Assembly: GCA_913041945.1 (NCBI GenBank)
Contig: CAJWIT010000012.1
Location: 1 to 35,690, forward strand
Source: an uncultured Fidelibacterota bacterium
Lineage (GTDB): Bacteria > Fidelibacterota > Marinisomatia > Marinisomatales > UBA8229
DNA length: 35,690 nt
Direction of reading: 5' to 3'
The notes below the pieces were generated by a model that ran no database searches, was not told the origin of the DNA, and saw only the letters and a program-made list of their open reading frames with translations. Position numbers and translations under genes: made by a program. Shown in pieces: positions 1 through 8,028 of this stretch (position 1 is the first letter of the stretch; the number at the start of each line of letters is the position of its first letter).

Positions 1-332
1 CTGCCTGTTTGTATATGGGTAAATTTTATGCGGAGTCACTGATTCTGGCAGAAACGGGAAATTCAATTGGTGCAATTCAGATCGCAGGTACGGCATCTCA
101 AGCGCAAATTCCCTTTTTTGTAACAGCGTGCGATTATACGCTCATCGGAGAAGAATTCTTCGCCGCCAGTGCTTACCTTTCTCAAAAACCGGAACTGATA
201 GGTGGTGTAAGAGGACAAGATATGGTAAAAGTAGGAGTCATAACGATTATTATTCTGACCACTCTTTTCCGGTTTCTCTATGAAAAATGGGGAATTGGTT
301 TTGATGTTGTGAAACTATTAACAGTTCAGTAG
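1..332 (+). CDS. C-terminal part of a DUF6754-like membrane protein (partial)
   Basis: The reading frame is open from the left edge (in-frame codons start at base 3) to a TAG at 330-332, so only the last ~110 residues are present. The visible part has a conserved-looking stretch around AETGNSIGAIQIAG and FFVTACDYTLIGEEFFAASAY, then a GQD motif and one hydrophobic segment (VGVITIIILTTLF) near the C terminus. From memory these resemble proteins annotated as DUF6754, a membrane-associated family without a known function; I cannot confirm this by search. It is followed after only 9 bases by another membrane protein gene with a good AGGAG ribosome site, so it is most likely the first visible gene of one operon. 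No biochemical role can be deduced. Confidence 0.6.
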   Translation, partial: ACLYMGKFYAESLILAETGNSIGAIQIAGTASQAQIPFFVTACDYTLIGEEFFAASAYLSQKPELIGGVRGQDMVKVGVITIIILTTLFRFLYEKWGIGFDVVKLLTVQ

Positions 333-341
333 GAGAACGTC

Positions 342-1163
342 ATGATTTGGAAACGACAAATTCCCATACTTATTGTTGCAGTAGTAGGGGCAATAACTTT
401 ATTTGGTTGGTTTATAGATCAGCCAGATATAAAATCATTTGTAGATGATGATGCAACTCAATGGTATGATATTTTAGCAAGTTTTGCCATTATTCTTGGA
501 GCGTTAAACCTTATAAAGATTCAATTCCAAAAAGTAGCAAAAAAGAAAAAGGGTTGGCCTTATAGTTTGTTTGCTATCGGCGGTTTCTTTTTTGCTATCA
601 CAGCAGGGTTTTTTATAAAAAGTTTAGATAATACTGTTGTTTGGGGTGCCCACGTGACTACGGAAGGAACACTTTCCAAGTGGATATTTGACTATATGTT
701 TACTCCCTTGTCTGCTACGATGTTTTCTCTCCTTGCATTTTTTGTTGCTTCTGCATCCTATCGTGCGTTTCGTATTCGAAATTTTGAGGCAACATTATTA
801 CTTGTAGCAGGAATCATCATTATGGTAGGGCGTGTTCCTATTGGCAGTATGATATCTTCGTGGTTTATCATGTACATTTCAGTGTTAGCTTTTGGAATTG
901 GTGTTAATTCATGGAAGAAGGATAAAATGATTACATTCGGAGTTGTTGGAATTGGAATTGTAATTGTGACTATTGCCGGATTTTTGACTGGATGGCCTAT
1001 AGATCAGCCGGGGATTTTCTATTTACCCATTTTACAGGAATGGATTTACTTTTATCCAAATGTAGCGGGAGCACGAGCCATTATGATTGGCATTGGATTG
1101 GGAATATTTGCCACCTCAATTCGCTATATCCTTGGTATAGAAAAATCTTATATTGGAGAATGA
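342..1163 (+). CDS. Polytopic membrane protein of unknown function
   Basis: A 273-residue protein that I do not recognise. Its start is supported by TAGGAG eight bases upstream. Hydrophobic segments are visible near residues 7-24, 43-60, 73-93, 115-140, 147-165, 174-188, 195-217 and 240-262, suggesting about eight membrane passes. Short basic stretches (KVAKKKKGW, SWKKDK) probably face the cytoplasm. The motif W.IDQP occurs twice (residues 23-28 after the first helix and again near 219-224), so the protein may be an internal duplication of a four-helix unit. It lies between a DUF6754-like gene and a two-helix protein with a large extracytoplasmic domain. All are on the same strand with gaps of 4-12 bases, so they probably form one membrane complex. 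Confidence 0.8.
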   Translation: MIWKRQIPILIVAVVGAITLFGWFIDQPDIKSFVDDDATQWYDILASFAIILGALNLIKIQFQKVAKKKKGWPYSLFAIGGFFFAITAGFFIKSLDNTVVWGAHVTTEGTLSKWIFDYMFTPLSATMFSLLAFFVASASYRAFRIRNFEATLLLVAGIIIMVGRVPIGSMISSWFIMYISVLAFGIGVNSWKKDKMITFGVVGIGIVIVTIAGFLTGWPIDQPGIFYLPILQEWIYFYPNVAGARAIMIGIGLGIFATSIRYILGIEKSYIGE

Positions 1164-1167
1164 ACAC

Positions 1168-2013
1168 ATGAATAGATTAACAGAATTTCTTTTAAAGATT
1201 GGAAAAGTGGATAGGCGTTGGATCTTCATCGTTCTTGCAGTTGTTGTTTTTATTCCAATAATTAAACCAATTGGTATGCCTATCCGTGCAACAGTTACTA
1301 CAAAAGTGGTGTATGATACGATTGAAAATTTACCTCCCAATTCTAATGTGCTGGTTTCAATAGAATATAGTCCAAGTACTAAACCTGAAAATCATCCAAT
1401 GGCAATTAGTATTTTAAGGCACTTATTCAAAAATGATCACAAGGTATTTGTAACTTGTTTATGGCCTGATGGTCAGTTTATGGCTCAAGATGCACTTAAG
1501 CAGGTTGCTGAAGAAGAATATGGAAAAATTTATGGGGAAGACTATGTATTGTTAGGCTTCCGACCTGGAGGTGAAGCCGTTATAAAGGGGATAGTGAGCA
1601 ATATTCGGAAACTATATACTGTAGACGTTAATCAAACAAAAATAGATGAAATACCAATGATGGAGGGTATATACAAATTCAGTGACTTTGCATTTTTATT
1701 TACTGCCTCTGCAGGATTTCCGGGAACGGTTGAATGGGTACAATACGCATCAGACCCAACCGGTGTTCCTATGAGTTCTGGTGTTACATCCATCCAGGTC
1801 AATGAAGTTATGCCATACGTACAGGCAGGACAAATGAAGGGTTTGCTAGCAGGCATGCCCGGTGCAGCAGAATATGAAGCATTAATTGGACAAAAAGGCT
1901 CTGCAACCAGCGGAATGGATGCACAGTCCATTGCACATTTAGTAATTGTATTATTTATCATATTGGGAAATGCTGCTTTTTTCATTGAACGCCAGCGTTC
2001 CAGAAAATATTAA
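1168..2013 (+). CDS. Bitopic membrane protein with large extracytoplasmic domain, unknown function
   Basis: I place the start at ATG 1168 (281 residues) rather than the upstream TTG at 1153, because GGAG at 1155-1158 sits nine bases before it. There is one hydrophobic segment near the N terminus (WIFIVLAVVVFIPII) and one at the C terminus (IAHLVIVLFIILGNAAFFI). Between them is a domain of about 220 residues that should lie outside the cytoplasm. That domain has patterned segments such as VLVSIEYSPSTKPE, YVLLGFRPGGEAVI and FAFLFTASAGFPGTVEWVQY, which look like alternating strands and helices of a globular fold. I do not recognise a named family. It is the only member of this cluster with a large soluble part, so it may be the sensor or ligand-binding partner of the neighbouring polytopic proteins; this is inference. 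Confidence 0.8.
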   Translation: MNRLTEFLLKIGKVDRRWIFIVLAVVVFIPIIKPIGMPIRATVTTKVVYDTIENLPPNSNVLVSIEYSPSTKPENHPMAISILRHLFKNDHKVFVTCLWPDGQFMAQDALKQVAEEEYGKIYGEDYVLLGFRPGGEAVIKGIVSNIRKLYTVDVNQTKIDEIPMMEGIYKFSDFAFLFTASAGFPGTVEWVQYASDPTGVPMSSGVTSIQVNEVMPYVQAGQMKGLLAGMPGAAEYEALIGQKGSATSGMDAQSIAHLVIVLFIILGNAAFFIERQRSRKY

Positions 2014-2025
2014 GGAGCAGAAATT

Positions 2026-2898
2026 ATGAGCACGACAATCATACTTGGAGCATGGATAGCAGTATTTCTTACTTTGGGAATATTTTCATATTTATATAAG
2101 GATAATCCATTTTATAAAACTGCTGAACATTTATTTGTAGGTATATCAGCGGGATATTGGACCTCACTTTTCTTTTGGACCCAAATTCAACCAAATCTTT
2201 TTGGAAGATTATGGCCTTCATCAAATTATAGTTCGGATTCATTTTGGTATATGATTTATAATGGATTAGGTTTTTTCTATTCTCCTGGTTTCCCAAATGG
2301 TGGGGTCGATAAAGGGCACGAAATACATAATGTTGTTTTAGGTGTACCAAATGTTCATTACCTAATTCCGTTTGCATTAGGTATTATGATGCTATTAAGC
2401 CTGATCCCAAAGATAAGTTGGTTTGCCCGCTGGGGGATTGCATATACCGTGGGAATGGCCGCTGGTTTACGAGCGTATGGTTTTTTAAATTCCAATGTAA
2501 TAGGTCAAATTAAAGGAACTGCGGCAAGTTTTTCTGACCCTAATCTTCCATTTTGGAGTTTAACTTCTCCGTCCATTTTCAACAGTATTGTGATTTTGGT
2601 TGGGACAATAACCGGTTTATTATATTTCTATTTTTCAAAAGAACATAAGGGAGTATTAGGTAAAATATCCAAAGTGGGAATTTATTTCCTGATGATTAGT
2701 TTTGGTGCTTCCTTTGGTTTTGCAGTGATGGGACGTATTTCTTTACTAATCGGACGTTTTGTCGATTTAATTAAATATTCCGGTAGTGAATATTTTAATG
2801 CAACATTATGGATTCTTGTAGCAATGATCATTATATTGGGTTATGATGCATTTAAAAATCGAGATAAAATTTTACCTGTGAGCAAAGATGTCGCATGA
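2026..2898 (+). CDS. Polytopic membrane protein of unknown function
   Basis: A 290-residue protein with a strong AAGGAG ribosome site. Hydrophobic segments appear near residues 4-24, 35-50, 112-130, 136-152, 187-205, 217-238 and 262-278, giving six or seven passes. The long loop after the second helix (about residues 52-105) is aromatic and rich in Ser, Asn and Gly and probably extracytoplasmic. I do not recognise the family. It is the last membrane gene of the four-gene group, and its end overlaps the start of an ABC ATPase gene by 11 bases. Overlap of this kind usually means translational coupling and suggests, without proving, that the ATPase works with these membrane proteins. Confidence 0.8.
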   Translation: MSTTIILGAWIAVFLTLGIFSYLYKDNPFYKTAEHLFVGISAGYWTSLFFWTQIQPNLFGRLWPSSNYSSDSFWYMIYNGLGFFYSPGFPNGGVDKGHEIHNVVLGVPNVHYLIPFALGIMMLLSLIPKISWFARWGIAYTVGMAAGLRAYGFLNSNVIGQIKGTAASFSDPNLPFWSLTSPSIFNSIVILVGTITGLLYFYFSKEHKGVLGKISKVGIYFLMISFGASFGFAVMGRISLLIGRFVDLIKYSGSEYFNATLWILVAMIIILGYDAFKNRDKILPVSKDVA

Positions 2899-3784
2899 TC
2901 ATCTTTTAGATGTAAAAGACTTAACCATTCAATATACTATCGAAGGAAACCTGGGTTCTGTTGTGGACCAGGTTTCTTTTTATATAGATTCAGGTGAAAT
3001 AATTGCATTGGTGGGCGAATCAGGGTGTGGCAAAACTCAAGTTGCTTTATCCCAGGCGGGACTCCTTCCAAAATCTGCTCATATAAGTCAAAATTCAATC
3101 AATGGTATTCAAACGGCAATGATCTTCCAGGATCCGCTAAATGCTTTGAATCCTGTATTAAAAGTGGGGACTCAGATTCTAGAGGGAATAAAAAATAAGG
3201 TTAAAAGGAATAAGGGTGAGGTTGTTCGATTATTGAATGCAGTGGGAATTGATGAACCAGAAAGAAGATATTATCAATACCCTCATGAATTTTCCGGAGG
3301 AATGCGGCAGCGGGTTCTCATTGCAATTGCACTGGCGCGAGACCCTGATCTGCTCATTGCTGATGAACCAACAACAGCTTTGGATGTGACCATCCAGGCC
3401 CAGATCATTGACCTGCTGAAAGAATTAAATGAAAATCAAGGTGTAAGTATTTTATTTATTTCCCATGACCTGTCGTTAGTGAAATCATTTTCTCAAAGAA
3501 CCATGGTCATGTATGCGGGCCGCATTGTTGAATCAGCACCGACGGATGTACTGTTTTCTGCACCAAAACATCCTTACACAAAAGCATTGATTCAGCTGTC
3601 AAAGATGAAAAAAAATAACAAGGGAGAATTTTCCTCTATCCCTGGGGTTGTTCCCCTTCCGTTACATTATCCTACTGGATGTCGTTTTCATCCGCGATGT
3701 CCGTCAGCAATCCAGGAATGTGCAGAAAAGGAGCCGGACATTATCTTGAAAGAAGAGCACTCCTGGGTGTGCCCGTATACATAG
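2888..3784 (+). CDS. ABC transporter ATP-binding protein, DppD/OppD type
   Basis: A 298-residue cytoplasmic ATPase. All nucleotide-binding motifs are present: Walker A GESGCGKT at residues 43-50, Q-loop Gln81, signature SGGMRQR at 136-142, Walker B LLIADEP at 155-161 and H-loop His193. The C terminus has the Cys-containing oligopeptide/dipeptide-transporter extension ([10 protein letters not shown]...C...C). This subfamily normally works as a heterodimer DppD-DppF with two permeases and a binding protein for peptide or nickel uptake. Here none of those partners follow: the next gene is on the other strand, and the preceding genes are unfamiliar membrane proteins, with an 11-base overlap. Either the partners are elsewhere or the ATPase energises the upstream membrane proteins. 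Family assignment is firm; substrate is unknown. Confidence 0.92.
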   Translation: MSHDHLLDVKDLTIQYTIEGNLGSVVDQVSFYIDSGEIIALVGESGCGKTQVALSQAGLLPKSAHISQNSINGIQTAMIFQDPLNALNPVLKVGTQILEGIKNKVKRNKGEVVRLLNAVGIDEPERRYYQYPHEFSGGMRQRVLIAIALARDPDLLIADEPTTALDVTIQAQIIDLLKELNENQGVSILFISHDLSLVKSFSQRTMVMYAGRIVESAPTDVLFSAPKHPYTKALIQLSKMKKNNKGEFSSIPGVVPLPLHYPTGCRFHPRCPSAIQECAEKEPDIILKEEHSWVCPYT

Positions 3785-3795
3785 AAAATAGTATT

Positions 3796-5112
3796 CTAAA
3801 ATGTCTTTTCCACCATTGCAATCCCCAGATTTTCCAATTCCTCTAGGACAGGATCATAAATTTCCTTCATTATAGGAATTTTGACTCCAGTTAACAGAAT
3901 TTTTCCTGTTAAAATGAGTTTTACTCCAATGGCAAGGGGCAAACTCACTGTACGCGCCATGGAAGAATCACCGTTGGGTATTCCATAGTCAATCAGAGTT
4001 GAGATGATGAACTCTTTCATTTCCTTTTTGTTCTCAACTGTAAATTTGTGTTGAAGCAGGATCATATCTTTCTCACCTTCTTTGTAAAATAATTTTTCCT
4101 GAAGACGGTCGCTGAGGATATCCAGCCGGTTGTCATAATTCGTCACAGATTCATCACTGAAAAGTCCTAACCATTCCAAACGGTCTAAAATGGGGGAAGC
4201 TATTTCACTATTCAATATTTCAGCTGTTTTAGCCCTGATATTATCTGATTCTGATGCACCAACCAGTTCAGCTAACATTTGCTGGAAGGTCATTCCCTTT
4301 ACTTTCACAATGGGTGTTTCATCCACCAGGCCAAGGTCAACAATTGCTTTTAAGGTAGCGCACCAGCCGATATTTCGATATGTGCCGCGCATAACAGTGA
4401 GTGCATCATGTAAACCGTACAAATTTTTATAAGGGAGGGAATCCCTATTCGGATACACCTCAAAAGTTCCCAATTCATCAACTTCCTCTAAGCGTGGGTT
4501 TACAAACAGGTTTTTTCCTTCGATAGTTATTTCTTCTCCATTTTCGAGGTAGTGGGCAGAATTTCTGGAAGCCAGAACTACACCCTTCGGACTCCATGAA
4601 AATTTATATCCAAAGGGATTATCATTATCTTCCGGTGCAGGCAGTCCACCACAATAGGAATAAAAATGAAGGATCTTTCCACCCTCGGAGTGTACCTGGT
4701 CAATAATCTTCATAGCGGACATATGGTCAATCCCAGGATCCACTCCTATTTCATTCAGGAAAAGAAGACCTTTGTTTTTCGCTTCTGAGTCAAACGCCTG
4801 CATTTCTTTGCTCACATAGGAGGTGGTAGCCATATGGGTATTTTGAGCAAGGCAGTGTTCTGCGACTTTTACATGATGTGTCCAGGGCAGGAGACTGATT
4901 ACAATATCATTGTCTTTAATCAGTTCCACAAGTTTAGCTGTGCTGTTTATATCGAGGGAAATAGCGTTACCATTTTCATGCCCTTCAACCAGTGCCTCTG
5001 CTTTGTGAACGGTTCGGGAGGCAACAGTTACCCGAAAATCTTTGTGACCAAGCAAATAGTGTACTCCGGGCCTGCTAACCAATCCCGCACCTAAGACTAG
5101 AATATTTTTCAT
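3796..5112 (-). CDS. Saccharopine dehydrogenase (glutamate-forming; AASS C-terminal half type)
   Basis: A 438-residue protein that matches from memory the saccharopine dehydrogenase half of animal AASS along its length. It begins with a nucleotide-binding GAGLVSRP loop (residues 8-15), then VISLLPWTHH, the GVDPGIDHM segment, YCGGLPAPE and the FSWSP motif, all typical of the family. It should oxidise saccharopine to glutamate and 2-aminoadipate 6-semialdehyde with NAD(P)+. Its ATG overlaps the stop of the upstream reductase gene by four bases (ATGA), so the two halves that are fused in animals are separate but translationally coupled here. Context (reductase plus ALDH7A1-type dehydrogenase) favours lysine catabolism over lysine synthesis. 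Confidence 0.9.
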   Translation of the reverse strand: MKNILVLGAGLVSRPGVHYLLGHKDFRVTVASRTVHKAEALVEGHENGNAISLDINSTAKLVELIKDNDIVISLLPWTHHVKVAEHCLAQNTHMATTSYVSKEMQAFDSEAKNKGLLFLNEIGVDPGIDHMSAMKIIDQVHSEGGKILHFYSYCGGLPAPEDNDNPFGYKFSWSPKGVVLASRNSAHYLENGEEITIEGKNLFVNPRLEEVDELGTFEVYPNRDSLPYKNLYGLHDALTVMRGTYRNIGWCATLKAIVDLGLVDETPIVKVKGMTFQQMLAELVGASESDNIRAKTAEILNSEIASPILDRLEWLGLFSDESVTNYDNRLDILSDRLQEKLFYKEGEKDMILLQHKFTVENKKEMKEFIISTLIDYGIPNGDSSMARTVSLPLAIGVKLILTGKILLTGVKIPIMKEIYDPVLEELENLGIAMVEKTF

Positions 5113-6422
5113 GAGTTTTCCTTTTTGAGATAGTTTTTCATATAGATGTAATCTTCAGTCAATTTCCCCTGATGCAGAATCAGCCCTCGTTTTATGGAAG
5201 CAGGAAGTTTCAATTCCTCAAGGGATACATTAAAGTTTTCTTGAATGAGAAGGGGGATGAATTTCCTTAATACTCTCGAAAATTCTATTGAAGACTCTTT
5301 TGAAAATTCACAGGGTAGATTATCCACAGCCATTATTGTTATGCCATTCCGGAGGGTACCATCTTTAAACTGTTTTTCAACTGGGAAATAAGTATAGGTA
5401 GCACTGTCCGGATACGTGGATTTATGAGTGATTTCAATGGAGCCTTCAATGTCACAACTGATATCCCCGATGACAGACAGGTTCCCATCAGAGTGTTGGT
5501 TTAAATAATCTTTGGTAACAAGCCGGGGATATTTTTCTGTCCAGTAAATACAATTGACCAAAACATTAATATAAGGGAGCCACGATGAAAAGTTCCCGGT
5601 GTAATTTTCAGGATTATCGTAATAATCCCTCAAATTAAATTTTCCGTTTTTTTGGGTAACCATGTGTTCTTCCTTAAAGACAACCTTGAACAATGTTCCA
5701 TTCTGGGAAGTTAATGAAGAGAAATTTTCTGCTAATTCTGTTGGAGAAAGATCCTTGTGCGGGAGCAAATCAAATAGTTCCTGAGCACCACGGGAGACAT
5801 TTCCATAACCGGTAAATCCAAAAACCATCGGGCCTAGATCCTTAGGTATTCCATTTTTTTGCAGATCATGGGCAACGGATTTAAAGTGCATTTTTGCCTC
5901 TTCAACAGAAGAATACTGGTATGCCTGTTTTATTTTTTCGAAGGGTGTGTGGATACCTTGAAGTTTGAGTTTTTCTCCATAAGCATGGATCGTTTCTATC
6001 AGACCAGCGAGTCCGGCATATCGCCCGAAAAAAATCAATCGCCGGTTTTCTTCATCAACAATTTTTTCATAATCAATCAAGTTGCATTTTAAATCCATCA
6101 TACGTTGGAGCATCTTCATATTATAGGATTGACCTTTTATGGTATGGGAGAAACACAAATACGTCTTTTCTTTTTGGAGAAAATCAACTGGAATTTCCTT
6201 TACTGACAGAATGATATCTGCCTCATGGAGAGTCTCTGCAATCACCGCCCCAGCCTGCTCATAAGAATGGTCAGAAAAAATACGCAATTTGGACGGTTGT
6301 ATTGAAATCCTACAGGTGTTTTCATTGAGAATAGTTTTTACGTCCGAAGGTACAAGCGGTGTTCTCCGTTCCCATGTATTATGGCCCTCCCGACGGATTC
6401 CAATAATTTTTTCTATACTCAT
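5109..6422 (-). CDS. Lysine-2-oxoglutarate reductase (saccharopine-forming; AASS N-terminal half type)
   Basis: About 437 residues when started at the ATG at 6422; a TTG at 6437 in the same frame would add five residues (MSIEH), but it has no better ribosome site. The N terminus (IGIRRE..TWERRTPL.P) is the alanine-dehydrogenase/PNT N-terminal motif in the form seen in animal and plant lysine-ketoglutarate reductases. Other matching landmarks are CFSHTIKGQ, LIDYEKIVD, FGRYAGLAGLI, HTPF and GFTGYGNVSRGAQ. It should condense lysine with 2-oxoglutarate to saccharopine using NADPH. It is the first gene of a two-gene minus-strand unit and is divergent from the aminotransferase gene, leaving a 243-base shared upstream region where I see no clear operator. 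Confidence 0.9.
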   Translation of the reverse strand: MSIEKIIGIRREGHNTWERRTPLVPSDVKTILNENTCRISIQPSKLRIFSDHSYEQAGAVIAETLHEADIILSVKEIPVDFLQKEKTYLCFSHTIKGQSYNMKMLQRMMDLKCNLIDYEKIVDEENRRLIFFGRYAGLAGLIETIHAYGEKLKLQGIHTPFEKIKQAYQYSSVEEAKMHFKSVAHDLQKNGIPKDLGPMVFGFTGYGNVSRGAQELFDLLPHKDLSPTELAENFSSLTSQNGTLFKVVFKEEHMVTQKNGKFNLRDYYDNPENYTGNFSSWLPYINVLVNCIYWTEKYPRLVTKDYLNQHSDGNLSVIGDISCDIEGSIEITHKSTYPDSATYTYFPVEKQFKDGTLRNGITIMAVDNLPCEFSKESSIEFSRVLRKFIPLLIQENFNVSLEELKLPASIKRGLILHQGKLTEDYIYMKNYLKKENS

Positions 6423-6665
6423 ATGTTCAATGGACAATACAAATAGATTTGTTTAATAAAGGCAGAGAATTTAGTATTTTGACCGAATGAATGACTATGG
6501 AAAAAGAGGATTTTTTACTTTATAACAAGATAACAGAACGAGATACATTCAATGCTGGAGAAATATAATAAAACCAATGAGAGAAATCTTTCCCAGATGA
6601 TAATGATTCATTGTAAACTTTCACCCGGTTTTGTCAAAAAAACATTAGATATATAAGGTATTTAC

Positions 6666-7997
6666 ATGTCAACACTTTCAATTGCAGGTTACGGTGATAA
6701 ATTAACCGTTAACGGGATTCGAATTGGGGATCTTTCGCCTGCAGATCATGAAGCTATTGAAAAGGAAAAAGGGGGGCACAATTACAAACCTTTAGAGGAT
6801 GTGGTCGTGTCCCATGTACGAAATTCATCTACTCTGGTGTGCCGTAAACCGGATCCGGAAAAGGTTCGTTCTTTTATTGAAGAAGATCTTATTGACGGCC
6901 TTTGTTGTTACTCCGCTGTTAACCAAGGACAGTTAAACAAGACAATCATTGACGCGATTGTTCACCATCTTACAAAAGAAAAACTTCCCACCGTTCCACG
7001 TTCTATCCGGCACAAATATATGTCCGCTTTCCTCCTGGCTTCCACCGCCTTGACGAAAATGGACCGGGTTATCCCAAAAGTTGCGGGGGTAGAAGCAGCG
7101 GAACTGATGTTCAAAACAGCCCGGCGCTGGGGATATCAGGTAAAAGGTATTCCCTCAGGAGAAGCTATTATTGTAGGTGCGAAGGGGAATTTTCATGGTC
7201 GAAGCATGACTGCCGTTTCATTGTCTGATGATCCGGAAGCAAAAAATGATTTTGGTCCGTTTGTCCCTGGTATTGAATTAGTTCCATTTAACGATGTTGT
7301 TGCACTTGAAACATTGTTCAGGCAAAAAGGAGAGCGTATTGCGGCATATTTGGTGGAACCGATTCAGGGAGAAGCAGGAGTTATTGTGCCTGATGAGGAT
7401 TATTGGACGAAAGTAGCGAAGCTTTGCAAGGAGTACAATATCCTCCTTGCAATGGATGAAGTACAGACGGGATTTGGCCGTACAGGTGCTCATTTTGCTC
7501 ATCAGATTTATGGGATCAAACCAGATATCATGGGTTGTGGAAAAGCCGCAGGTGGTGGAATATTACCGGTCTCATTTGTAGCCGGGAGAGATGATGTTAT
7601 GGGGGTATTAACTCCAGGATCCGAAGGGTCAACCTTTGGTGGTTATCCCTTAGCTTCAGTAGTTTCAGTATTTGCAATTAAAGTGTTAGTTGAAGAAAAA
7701 TTAGCTGAAAATGCCATACTGAGAGGAAGTCAATTGTTGGAACATTTTAACAATTTGAAATCTAAGTTTCCTGATAAAATAAAGGAAGTCAGGGGAAAAG
7801 GTCTCCTCACTGCTTTTGAAATGTTTGACGAGCCGAAATTTGACGGACATAAAGTATCATTAGAATTGTTAAAACAGAATGTATATGCAAAGGAAACTCA
7901 TAAAAGCACAATAAGAATTGCTCCTTCTTTAACGATAAATGCAGTTCAAATTGATCAGATTGCCGGAGCAATCCAAAATGTTATAGGAAGTTTATAA
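6666..7997 (+). CDS. Class III PLP aminotransferase, ornithine-aminotransferase-like
   Basis: A 443-residue fold-type I aminotransferase. The PLP lysine is most likely Lys293 in GCGKAAGGG. NFHGR (175-179), DEVQTGFGRTG (264-274) and EGSTFGGYPLA (320-330) are the usual active-site segments and read most like ornithine aminotransferase. The N-terminal third is unusual: the family segment for the small domain (normally ...YLDFLSAYSAVNQGHCHP) appears as DGLCCYSAVNQGQLN, preceded by a divergent stretch. It does not look like classical lysine 6-aminotransferase. Since it sits upstream of an aminoadipate-semialdehyde dehydrogenase and divergent from saccharopine genes, it may act on lysine or 2-aminoadipate, or on ornithine; the substrate cannot be told from sequence. 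An AAGG at 6656-6659 precedes the ATG. Confidence 0.85.
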   Translation: MSTLSIAGYGDKLTVNGIRIGDLSPADHEAIEKEKGGHNYKPLEDVVVSHVRNSSTLVCRKPDPEKVRSFIEEDLIDGLCCYSAVNQGQLNKTIIDAIVHHLTKEKLPTVPRSIRHKYMSAFLLASTALTKMDRVIPKVAGVEAAELMFKTARRWGYQVKGIPSGEAIIVGAKGNFHGRSMTAVSLSDDPEAKNDFGPFVPGIELVPFNDVVALETLFRQKGERIAAYLVEPIQGEAGVIVPDEDYWTKVAKLCKEYNILLAMDEVQTGFGRTGAHFAHQIYGIKPDIMGCGKAAGGGILPVSFVAGRDDVMGVLTPGSEGSTFGGYPLASVVSVFAIKVLVEEKLAENAILRGSQLLEHFNNLKSKFPDKIKEVRGKGLLTAFEMFDEPKFDGHKVSLELLKQNVYAKETHKSTIRIAPSLTINAVQIDQIAGAIQNVIGSL

Positions 7998-8028
7998 ATA
8001 ATTGAAAATATTTTTTTAAGGAGAACTA

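Noticed and set aside
6423-6665. Regulator site between the divergent lysine genes
   Set aside because: I saw no palindrome or repeat strong enough to call an operator, and no convincing -35/-10 pair with normal spacing.
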